From NCBI GenBank assembly GCA_036841525.1, contig DAITVZ010000024.1, positions 1 through 60,558 of the forward strand: a stretch of DNA of 60,558 nt, written 5' to 3'. The notes under the pieces were generated by a model, which was given only the letters and a program-made list of their open reading frames with translations, did not search any database and was not told the DNA's origin. Positions 44,357 through 50,950 of the stretch are shown piece after piece; within the stretch, counting starts at the first letter, position 1; each line of letters opens with the position of its first letter. Source of the DNA: JAAYEA01 sp012689325 (GTDB lineage: Bacteria > Chloroflexota > Anaerolineae > JAAYEA01). Position numbers and translations under genes: made by a program.

Positions 44357-46197
44357 TCCAGGGCCACGAGCAGGCGCTAGCGGCCTACCTGGCCGATCCG
44401 GAGCGCGCCACGCCGCACCTCCTCGGCCAGCTTGAGGGCGTCCAGGTCGCGGCGGACGACGACCTGGATGCGCTCCTGCGCCTGTTGCAGCGCAACAAGG
44501 TTCCGCTGCTGGCCATCCGCCCCGAGCAGGGCCGCCTGCAGTCCGAGCTGGCCGCGCATCCGGCCTTCACCCTGGCCCAGGCGGCGGAAGCCGCGCAGTG
44601 CGCCAGGTTGCGGGAGCATTACCTGGCGGCCCAGTCCCTCTGGCGCCGGGCGGGGATTCAGGATGTGGTGATCAAGTCCGCCGGGACCGCCCCCTCTTTT
44701 CCCTACAAGACCAGCAACCTCGATATACTGGTGCGCCCGGAGCAGGGCGACCTGGCGCGAGCGATCCTGCGCCGGGCTGGCTATGTGGAGCTGCGCAACG
44801 TGGAGGAGAACCGCAAATACCTCTTTCGTCTCTTTCACGAGGGGGCGGAGGTTGCGGGGCTGCACGTGCACGAGCATGTGGGCTGGTACGCCTCGTTCCT
44901 GGATGAGGAGGCGCTCTGGGCGCGCTGCAGCGTCGCCTCCGACGATCCGGCGCTGACCATCCCCGGCGACGAGGACATCTTGCTGACCACCCTGGCCCAC
45001 TTTTTTTACGAGGACAAGGACGTCAAGCTCTCCGACCTGGCGGCGGTGCACCAGTGCGCCAGCCAGCCGGGGCTGGATTGGGAAGCGGTCTTTGCCGCGG
45101 CGGCGCGCCGGGGCTGGGAGGACGGCCTGGCGGCGGCGCTCCGGCTCTGCGCCGATCTGGGCGAGCGGCTCTATGGCGCGACTCCGCTGCCCGCCGCGGC
45201 GCTGGAGCGGGCCGAGCGCGCCCTCTCGCCCGCCGCGCGGCAGCGCCTGCGCTACGCCGAGGCGGAGCCACTGCGCTGGCCTTTCCGCATCCCCTTCGCC
45301 CTCAGCAAACGCTACTTTTGCCGGCGGCTCTGGCAGCAGGCGGAGAAGCGCTGGCCCGGCCGCCTGGCCGACCTCGCTATCCACACCTTGCAGGGGATCA
45401 AGCTGCGGCTCAGGCTGCACAGCCAGCCGCACATGCTGATCACCTTTAGCGGCACTGACGGCTCGGGCAAGACGGTGCAGGCCCAGTTGTTGCAGCGCGC
45501 CTTCGCGGGGTGCCACATCCGCGCGCGCTACGTCTGGAGCCGGGGCGGCTCCTCCCGCTGGGTGGGCTGGTTCACGCGCCTGGCCCGCCGCGGCGGATCC
45601 GGCGGCGAGGCCGCGGCGCCGCCCAGCTCGGAGCAGTCCATCGCCCGGCGGGTGGCCATGTTCCGCCGTCCGATGGTGCGCGCCGCCTGGAGCTGGCTCA
45701 CGGCGCTGGAGCTGGCGGGCCGTTACGGGCTGGGGGTGCGCTGGGCGCTGTGGCGCGGGCAGGTGGTGATCTGCGACCGTTACGCCTATGATCTGTGGGC
45801 CGAGTGGGCCGCCTATTTCGGCGTCGGGCGCGGGATCGAGCGCTCGCTGGCGGCGCGGTTCCTGCGCTGGGCCGCGCCCCGGCCGGATCGCGCCTACCTC
45901 CTGGCCGTGCCGCCCGAGGTGGCCCACCAGCGCAGCCCCGAGCCGCCGGTGGCGTTCAAGGCCTTGCAGTTGGGGGCCTATCGGGAGCTGGCCCCTCGCT
46001 TTGGGGCGGTCGTGTTGGACGGGGAGCGCCCCATCGCCGAGCTGAGCGACGAGATCGTCTACGAGACGTTGACCCGCTATTTCGACCGCTATTGGACCCT
46101 GGTGAATGCCCTCTTTTTCCGCAACCCCCGGCCGCTGCCCGCCGCCTATGAACGGCTGGACGCGGGCGGGCGCGCGGCGGGCGGGGAGGTGCGCTGA
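44353..46197 (+). CDS. Fusion of NTP_transf_5-like nucleotidyltransferase and thymidylate-kinase-like P-loop domain
   Basis: A 614-residue two-domain protein. The N-terminal 330 residues resemble the uncharacterised nucleotidyltransferase family NTP_transf_5: FPYKTSNLDILVRPEQ supplies D124, with N122 where the first metal Asp is usually found, and LHVHEHVGWYASFLDEE and GDEDILLTTLAHFFYEDKDV follow. The C-terminal domain starts at ITFSGTDGSGKTVQAQLLQR, with Walker A at 367-374, and has VVICDRYAYD as the kinase DR-Y motif. The fold suggests transfer of phosphate or a nucleotide to a glycan or lipid precursor. The same pair occurs as separate or fused genes in capsule loci; here they are fused. 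Confidence 0.8.
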   Translation: MIQGHEQALAAYLADPERATPHLLGQLEGVQVAADDDLDALLRLLQRNKVPLLAIRPEQGRLQSELAAHPAFTLAQAAEAAQCARLREHYLAAQSLWRRAGIQDVVIKSAGTAPSFPYKTSNLDILVRPEQGDLARAILRRAGYVELRNVEENRKYLFRLFHEGAEVAGLHVHEHVGWYASFLDEEALWARCSVASDDPALTIPGDEDILLTTLAHFFYEDKDVKLSDLAAVHQCASQPGLDWEAVFAAAARRGWEDGLAAALRLCADLGERLYGATPLPAAALERAERALSPAARQRLRYAEAEPLRWPFRIPFALSKRYFCRRLWQQAEKRWPGRLADLAIHTLQGIKLRLRLHSQPHMLITFSGTDGSGKTVQAQLLQRAFAGCHIRARYVWSRGGSSRWVGWFTRLARRGGSGGEAAAPPSSEQSIARRVAMFRRPMVRAAWSWLTALELAGRYGLGVRWALWRGQVVICDRYAYDLWAEWAAYFGVGRGIERSLAARFLRWAAPRPDRAYLLAVPPEVAHQRSPEPPVAFKALQLGAYRELAPRFGAVVLDGERPIAELSDEIVYETLTRYFDRYWTLVNALFFRNPRPLPAAYERLDAGGRAAGGEVR

Positions 46198-47156
46198 TGC
46201 GCGTGTTGGTGGTGACCAACATGTACCCCACGGAGACGATGCCCGCTTTTGGGGTGTTCGTCTATGAGCAGGTGCAGTCGCTGCGGCGCTGCGGCGCGCA
46301 GGTGGACGTGCTGTTTATCAACGGCAAAGAGAGCACCTGGAACTATTTGCGGGGGTTCGCCCAGGTGCGGCGGCAGGTCCGCGCCGCGCGCTATGACATC
46401 GTTCACGCCCACTACGTCTTTTCCGGCGTGATGGCCCGAGCGCAGTTCCGCCGTCCCCTCGTGGTGAGCTTTCACGGCGCCGGCGAGATGTTCGGCTGGG
46501 TCGGCTGGCTCTGCCGGGCGCTGGCCCCGCGGGTGGACGCCTTCACCGTCACCTCGGCCGAGCATGAGGCGGAGCTGGGCGCCAAGGGCGCGCATATCAT
46601 CCCCTGCGGCATCGATACCGAGCTTTTCCAGCCCATGCCCAGGGCGGAGGCGCGCCAGCGCCTGGGGCTGCCCCTGGATAAAAAACTGATCCTCTTTGCC
46701 GCCGATTTGCGCCCGGAAAAGCGGGTGGACGTGGCCCGCGCCGCCGTGGCCTTGCTGCAGCGCGAGACCCCCGAGGTCGAGCTGCTGGTGGTGACCGGGC
46801 GGCCCCATTCGGATATCCCTCTTTTCATGAACGCCTGCGACGCTCTGGTGCTGACCTCGGACGCGGAGGGCTCGCCCCAGGTGGTGAAGGAGGCGATGGC
46901 CTGCAACCTGCCCATCGTCTCGGTGGAGGTGGGCGACGTGGCCGAGGTGATCGGCGGCACGGAGGGGTGCTTCCTGTGCCAGCGCACGCCGGAGGACGTG
47001 GCGGCCAAGCTGCGCCTGGCGCTGGAGCGGGGGCGGCGGACCAACGGGCGCGAGGCGGTGTTGCACCTGTCGCTGGACCGCATCGCCGACCGCATCCTGG
47101 GCATCTATGGCCAGGTGCTGGTCAGGCGCGGCGAGCCGAGGGAGGGCCAGCCATGA
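46197..47156 (+). CDS. GT4 glycosyltransferase
   Basis: A 319-residue GT-B enzyme, at the short end for GT4. MRVLVVTNMYPTETMPAFGV and FVYEQVQSLRRCG are the N-terminal signature, and DIVHAHYVFSGVMA the central strand. ILFAADLRPEKRVDVARAAV, LTSDAEGSPQVVKEAMACNL (E-x7-E motif) and LPIVSVEVGDVAE mark the C-domain. The ATG overlaps the previous stop by one base. It is the last of the seven GT4 genes and lies just before the Alg14/Alg13 pair. Confidence 0.88.
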   Translation: MRVLVVTNMYPTETMPAFGVFVYEQVQSLRRCGAQVDVLFINGKESTWNYLRGFAQVRRQVRAARYDIVHAHYVFSGVMARAQFRRPLVVSFHGAGEMFGWVGWLCRALAPRVDAFTVTSAEHEAELGAKGAHIIPCGIDTELFQPMPRAEARQRLGLPLDKKLILFAADLRPEKRVDVARAAVALLQRETPEVELLVVTGRPHSDIPLFMNACDALVLTSDAEGSPQVVKEAMACNLPIVSVEVGDVAEVIGGTEGCFLCQRTPEDVAAKLRLALERGRRTNGREAVLHLSLDRIADRILGIYGQVLVRRGEPREGQP

Positions 47157-47629
47157 AATTGCTGGTGGTGCTGGGCGAGGGGGGGCACACCAAAGAGATG
47201 CTGGCCCTGGTGGACTTGCTGGGCGACCGCTACGAGTACGCCTACCTGTTGACCCGCGAGGACACGCTCTCCGCGGCCAAGATTCGCACCCCCGGGGCGC
47301 GCTACCGGGTGGCCCGGCCCCGCGGCAAGAGCGGCTCCCTGGCGCTGGCCGTGGCCCGGACGCTCCTTTGCGCGGCGCAGTCGCTGGGGGTGCTGTGGCG
47401 CGCCCGGCCCGACGCCGTGGTCCATTGCGGACCGGCGGTGGCGCTGCCGGTCTCGATCTGGGCCAAGCTGCTGCACAAGCCGGTGATCTTTGTGGAGACC
47501 GGCTCGCGGGTGCATCGCCTGTCGCTGACCGGACGGCTGATGCGCCCGCTGGCGGACCTCTATTTCGTGCAATGGCCCCAATTGCTGGAAGCGTATCCCC
47601 GCGCCACCTATGCCGGGAGGCTCTTCTGA
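47153..47629 (+). CDS. Alg14/PssD-like glycosyltransferase membrane subunit
   Basis: A 158-residue protein starting at the ATG at 47153 (4-base overlap). LLVVLGEGGHTKEMLALVDL is the typical GGHTxEM opening of Alg14/PssD, and ARPDAVVHCGPAVALPVSIW and VIFVETGSRVHRLSLTGRLM complete the Alg14 fold. In eukaryotes Alg14 recruits Alg13 to the membrane to form UDP-GlcNAc transferase. Bacterial PssD/PssE pairs add the second sugar of the lipid-linked repeat unit. The stop overlaps the Alg13 start by one base, supporting a two-subunit enzyme. Confidence 0.9.
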   Translation: MKLLVVLGEGGHTKEMLALVDLLGDRYEYAYLLTREDTLSAAKIRTPGARYRVARPRGKSGSLALAVARTLLCAAQSLGVLWRARPDAVVHCGPAVALPVSIWAKLLHKPVIFVETGSRVHRLSLTGRLMRPLADLYFVQWPQLLEAYPRATYAGRLF

Positions 47630-48102
47630 TGATCCTTGTGACGGTGGGCAGCACTGATTTCGATGCGTTGGTCCGGGCGATGGACGAGCTGGCCCCCGAG
47701 CTGGGGGATGACGTGGTGATGCAGATCGGCGCGGGGAGCTACGAGCCTCGCCATGCCGGGGAGTGGTTTCGCTATGCCCCTTCGTTGGAGGGCTACTACG
47801 ACCGCGCCGAGATCGTCGTCTCCCATGGCGGCCTGGGCACGGTGGTAGAAGTGTTGCGCAAGGGCAAGCGGCTGGTGGCCGCCAGCAACCCCGACCGCTA
47901 CGACACGCACCAGGACGATATCCTGGGCACGCTGGCCGAGGCCGGGCATCTGGTCTGGTGCCGCGATCTGGCCCGGCTGCGCGAGGACCTCGCGACGGTC
48001 CGCGCCGCCACGCTGGAGCCCTACGTGGAGCCCGAGTGTCGCATCCACCTGGCGATCCACGACTTTCTGGAGCAAAGGATGAGAAGCAAGCGGCGGCGCT
48101 GA
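47629..48102 (+). CDS. Alg13/PssE-like glycosyltransferase catalytic subunit
   Basis: A 157-residue protein starting MILVTVGSTDFDALVRAMDE, with the donor-site motif VVSHGGLGTVVEVLRKGKRL and NPDRYDTHQDD that match the GT28 C-terminal half as found in Alg13/PssE. It binds the nucleotide sugar, while the preceding Alg14-like subunit provides acceptor binding. It ends RMRSKRRR, a basic tail coded by the same bases that form the left arm of the terminator hairpin. Its stop is the last of the long region 4 block. Confidence 0.9.
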   Translation: MILVTVGSTDFDALVRAMDELAPELGDDVVMQIGAGSYEPRHAGEWFRYAPSLEGYYDRAEIVVSHGGLGTVVEVLRKGKRLVAASNPDRYDTHQDDILGTLAEAGHLVWCRDLARLREDLATVRAATLEPYVEPECRIHLAIHDFLEQRMRSKRRR

Positions 48103-48123
48103 GCAGCAGCGCCGCTTGCTTCT
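48082..48123. terminator. Strong terminator-like hairpin overlapping the Alg13 stop codon
   Basis: AGAAGCAAG (48082-48090) pairs perfectly with CTTGCTTCT (48115-48123), and CGGCGCTG (48094-48101) with CAGCGCCG (48107-48114), leaving a 3-base bulge (CGG) and the 5-base loop AGCAG. The 17-base-pair stem begins within the last codons of the Alg13-like gene, includes its TGA and ends at a short T-rich stretch. It probably ends the polysaccharide transcript. Confidence 0.75.
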
Positions 48124-48144
48124 ATCCGGATACCGTGCTACAAT
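48116..48144 (+). promoter_or_regulatory. Possible promoter embedded in the terminator
   Basis: TTGCTT (48116-48121), a 17-base spacer and TACAAT (48139-48144). The -35 lies within the 3' arm of the terminator hairpin. If active it would transcribe the 480-base region before the secreted-protein cassette. The -35 match is only three of six, so this is tentative. Confidence 0.3.
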
Positions 48145-48435
48145 GGGCGCGGAATGCGAGAGTGGTATGCTTTGTCCGGTCGGTTGATTGCCTTGCCCCC
48201 GCCTGCCGACGGCCATGGCCAGCAGCTCGGCCGTGGCTTGCTCCCCCAAGCGCCAGACTCCCTGATCCAAGCCGTATCTTGGAGCGCCATTGTGCGTCAT
48301 CACAGAATGACTTTTGGCATCCCATCGTCTCGTCTATCCCAAGGGCCAGGCGTTTGTCCATGCGTGGCGGCAGGCGGAGCGCCACGGAAGGCGGACCAGG
48401 CTGGCCTTCATCCGCCCGCGGCGCCATGGGCCTTT
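48145..48435. other. Intergenic stretch without a supported gene
   Basis: Most of the 523-base gap between 48102 and 48626. No ORF here resembles a known family, and the ORFs that cross it on both strands are short or lack protein character. Apart from the possible 41-codon reading frame at 48314-48439, I see a palindrome GGCCATGGCC near 48211 and nothing else. An untranslated RNA cannot be excluded. Confidence 0.5.
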
Positions 48436-48439
48436 TTGA
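48314..48439 (+). CDS. Possible 41-residue basic small protein
   Basis: A TTG-initiated frame of 41 codons (starting MASHRLVYPKGQAFVHAWRQ, then arginine-rich, ending RPRRHGPF). Its codon pattern looks more protein-like than the other frames here. The stop at 48437-48439 lies inside the -35 box of the next promoter. There is no good ribosome-binding site, so it could equally be the remnant of a decayed gene or chance. No family is recognised. Confidence 0.2.
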   Translation: MASHRLVYPKGQAFVHAWRQAERHGRRTRLAFIRPRRHGPF

Positions 48440-48463
48440 AAGCGCCCCCTTGTATGGTATAAT
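48436..48463 (+). promoter_or_regulatory. Predicted strong promoter of the secreted-protein cassette
   Basis: TTGAAA (48436-48441, five of six matches to TTGACA), a 16-base spacer, and a perfect TATAAT (48458-48463) preceded by TGG to give the extended -10 TGGTATAAT. It is the best promoter in the window. Transcription would begin near 48470, leaving a leader of about 155 bases before the gene at 48626. Confidence 0.75.
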
Positions 48464-48476
48464 GGAAATGGGCCAT

Positions 48477-48494
48477 TGTTGCTTGATGGCAACA
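48477..48494. other. Leader hairpin 1
   Basis: TGTTGC (48477-48482) and GCAACA (48489-48494) form a perfect 6-base-pair stem with a 6-base loop, starting about 8 bases after the predicted transcription start. It is followed 4 bases later by a larger hairpin. Confidence 0.55.
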
Positions 48495-48498
48495 TCTT

Positions 48499-48522
48499 GC
48501 GGGCATGATGCGTCATGCCCGC
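48499..48522. promoter_or_regulatory. Leader hairpin 2: perfect 10-base-pair inverted repeat
   Basis: GCGGGCATGA (48499-48508) and TCATGCCCGC (48513-48522) are exact complements around the loop TGCG. It lies in the leader, about 100 bases before the start codon, and is followed by GGGCGTTTGA rather than a run of T. It may be an attenuator, an mRNA-stabilising hairpin or a DNA operator. The strength and perfection of the stem make chance unlikely. Confidence 0.65.
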
Positions 48523-48625
48523 GGGCGTTTGATGCGGGACATGCCCCACCAGCCTCATCCGCGCATCGGTCCTGCCTTCCAAATGCGCGGCGAGCACGCT
48601 CGATGAGCGATGGAGAGCGAGAATT

Positions 48626-50845
48626 ATGGGAAGGTCTTTGCACACGCGTTTAACCTTGATCGCCCTTTTGGTCGTGGTGACGTTGGCCTGGCCGGTGAGC
48701 GGCGCGGCCACGCCAGCGCTGCAGCAAGGCGGCGCCAGCTTGGCTGGCCTGCTGCCTCCGGAATCGGTCACCTCCGCAGGCGCGACGCTGCACGAGGCCG
48801 AGCTCGGCAGCGCCGATTTGGCCTACCTTTCGGCGGGCGCGGCCAACCCCGGCATCTATGCAGCGCGCGACTATTGGAACCTGAGCCCGTCCACCTATCC
48901 GGTGGTCGGCGGCCACAAGAGCTTTTTCTGGGACCAACTGGAGCCGGTGGAAGGCCAGTACGACTGGAACTGGATCTATAACTTTATCAATGATCAAGTG
49001 GCGCTGGGCAGAAAGGCCGCTTTTGGCATCAGCACCTACAGCGGCGACAACAACGGGACCTGGATCGGCGCGGACGGGGCCAAGGGCCTGGCCGTGCCCA
49101 ACTGGTTCAAGACCGGCAGCTCTTTTGCCATCGTCACCTGCTCCAACGGCCACCAAATCCCCAAGTACTGGCATACCCGCTACCTGGAAAAGTATGGCGC
49201 GTTCGTGGCGGCGCTCGCCGCCGAGTTCGACGGGAACCCCAACGTAGCCTGGATCCAGATCGGGACGGGCAAGGACGGCGAAAACCAGCCCAGCTATGAG
49301 CGCTACGACGCCTGCCTGCAGGGCGCTGGGTTGGATCAGTTCCTCTGGGCCGAGACCTCTTTTGATATCACCGACTTGTACGTCCAGGCTTTCAACACGA
49401 CGCCGGTGCTGTTCCAGTTCGCGCCGGTTTACCTGGGCGACTGGCAGCGCAAGGATTGCTCGGACTATGCCGTGAACAACGGCGCTGGCCTGATGCACGA
49501 TGGGTTGGTGCCGGACCGGGAAAAGGCCTATGGCTCCAACACTACCTGCAACAACCTGGCGGGCCACTGGGACCCCATCGTCACCCACAATATGCAGGCG
49601 CCCATCGCCTTTGAGAGCTACCAGTCCTACCTGAGCGATGGTTCCGGCTTGCTCGACAATGCCAAGGTCTATTGGGCCATGCTGAACGGCCTGGCCAAGC
49701 ATGCCGACTATATCAACCTCGACAAGTGCCTGCTCAACGTGTGCGATGCGCAATCCACCCTGCTGCTGCCGCTGCAGCCGCGGACCGAGCTCTTTCCCAT
49801 CTACCGCTTCACCAATCAATACCTGGGCAAGACGGTGCAGAATACCCCCAGCGTTTGGGTGGCCCTGCGCGAGACCGAGCTGGCCTATTGCCCCGATGCC
49901 GGAAACTTTTCCTTCTGGCTCACCCAGGACAATGACGCCGCCTCGGGCCGCACCGTGGCGGTCTGGAACGTGGGGACCGCCGTCGAGGGGCGCTATACCC
50001 GCCGCACGGATCAGGCCACGGGCAACCGCTACATGTATTTCGACATCGCGGATGCCTATATCTATGACAACGTGCCCCAGGTGGAGATCAAGGTCACCTA
50101 TTACGACCTGGGCACCGATCGCTGGCGCCTGCAGTACCACGCCCAGAGCGACATCTACAAGACCGCCGGCGAGGTGGCCAAGACCGACTCGCGCACCTGG
50201 AAGACCGAGACCTTCACCATCACCGACGGAAAGTTCGCCAACTGGCAGACGGGCGGCAACGATTTCCGCATCGACTCGAACGGCGATGGCGACGAGTACA
50301 TCCACCTGGTGGACGTGCGCAAGCTCCAGGCCGCGCCGGTGCAGCTCTCGCTGTCCACTGGATACAATCTGATCTCGCTGCCGCTGGTCCCGTCGGACAC
50401 GGCGCTCACTTCGGTGTTGGCGGGCATCCAGGGCAGCTACACCAAGGTGTTCGGGTTCACCAACGGGCAGTGGAAGCAGTACATCGTCGGCGCGCCGCCT
50501 TTCGTGAACACGCTCACCGACCTCACGGAAGAGATGGGCTACTGGCTCTACATGTCCGGCCCCGCCACGCTGAACGTGGCCGGGACCGCGCCCATCGCGA
50601 CCCAAGTCCAGTTGCGGGCGGGCTCCAACCTGGTGGGGTATCCCTCCAGCACGCCGCGCAGCGTGCCCGACGCGCTGGCCTCCATCGCGGGCAAGTACAC
50701 CAAGGTCTATGGCTACATCGGCGGGCAGTGGAAGCAGTACATCGTCGGCGCGCCGCCCTTTGTCAACAGCCTGACCCAGCTAGAGTCGGGGCATGGCTAC
50801 TGGATCTATACGTCCGAGGCCTGCACCCTGACCATCACGAACTAG
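48626..50845 (+). CDS. Secreted TIM-barrel glycoside-hydrolase-like protein with two C-terminal repeats (paralogue 1)
   Basis: A 739-residue protein with a signal peptide (about 1-28). Residues 60-400 look like a clan-A glycosidase barrel: SFFWDQLEPVEGQYDWNWIY matches the first barrel segment of GH42/GH35-like enzymes. The candidate acid/base is Glu219 in DGENQ, and the candidate nucleophile is Glu330 in AFESY. Both are conserved in the next gene. A beta-rich domain follows (about 440-570), then two repeats of about 85 residues (573 on and 657 on), each containing WKQYIVGAPPFVN. GGAG at 48612-48615 precedes the ATG. It probably acts on or binds the extracellular glycan. No family was assigned with certainty. 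Confidence 0.75.
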   Translation: MGRSLHTRLTLIALLVVVTLAWPVSGAATPALQQGGASLAGLLPPESVTSAGATLHEAELGSADLAYLSAGAANPGIYAARDYWNLSPSTYPVVGGHKSFFWDQLEPVEGQYDWNWIYNFINDQVALGRKAAFGISTYSGDNNGTWIGADGAKGLAVPNWFKTGSSFAIVTCSNGHQIPKYWHTRYLEKYGAFVAALAAEFDGNPNVAWIQIGTGKDGENQPSYERYDACLQGAGLDQFLWAETSFDITDLYVQAFNTTPVLFQFAPVYLGDWQRKDCSDYAVNNGAGLMHDGLVPDREKAYGSNTTCNNLAGHWDPIVTHNMQAPIAFESYQSYLSDGSGLLDNAKVYWAMLNGLAKHADYINLDKCLLNVCDAQSTLLLPLQPRTELFPIYRFTNQYLGKTVQNTPSVWVALRETELAYCPDAGNFSFWLTQDNDAASGRTVAVWNVGTAVEGRYTRRTDQATGNRYMYFDIADAYIYDNVPQVEIKVTYYDLGTDRWRLQYHAQSDIYKTAGEVAKTDSRTWKTETFTITDGKFANWQTGGNDFRIDSNGDGDEYIHLVDVRKLQAAPVQLSLSTGYNLISLPLVPSDTALTSVLAGIQGSYTKVFGFTNGQWKQYIVGAPPFVNTLTDLTEEMGYWLYMSGPATLNVAGTAPIATQVQLRAGSNLVGYPSSTPRSVPDALASIAGKYTKVYGYIGGQWKQYIVGAPPFVNSLTQLESGHGYWIYTSEACTLTITN

Positions 50846-50855
50846 AGAACTCAGT

Positions 50856-50883
50856 CCCTAAGGGCCTCGAAAGACCCTTGGGG
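50856..50883. other. Hairpin in the gap between the two barrel-protein genes
   Basis: CCCTAAGGG (50856-50864) and CCCTTGGGG (50875-50883) pair over 9 bases with one G-T pair and a 10-base loop. It lies 11 bases after the stop of the first gene. No T-run follows, so it may be a processing or partial termination site rather than a full terminator. Confidence 0.45.
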
Positions 50884-50950
50884 GCTTGACTTGGCGGCCC
50901 TTGCTCCGTCGCCATGCCCAACCCAAACTCCTGAAGGGAGACCTTTATCA

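Noticed and set aside
48103..48625. tRNA, rRNA or known riboswitch in the largest gap
   Set aside because: No cloverleaf, CCA end, or riboswitch consensus that I can recognise; only the hairpins and promoter elements described.
47763..48653. A 296-codon + strand frame running through the Alg13 gene into the non-coding gap
   Set aside because: It covers the Alg13-like gene in the wrong frame and has no protein character in the gap.
48650..50605. Open frame of 651 codons on the - strand
   Set aside because: Shadow of the barrel-protein gene. The + strand frame has a signal peptide, recognisable barrel motifs and a paralogue; the - strand frame has none.
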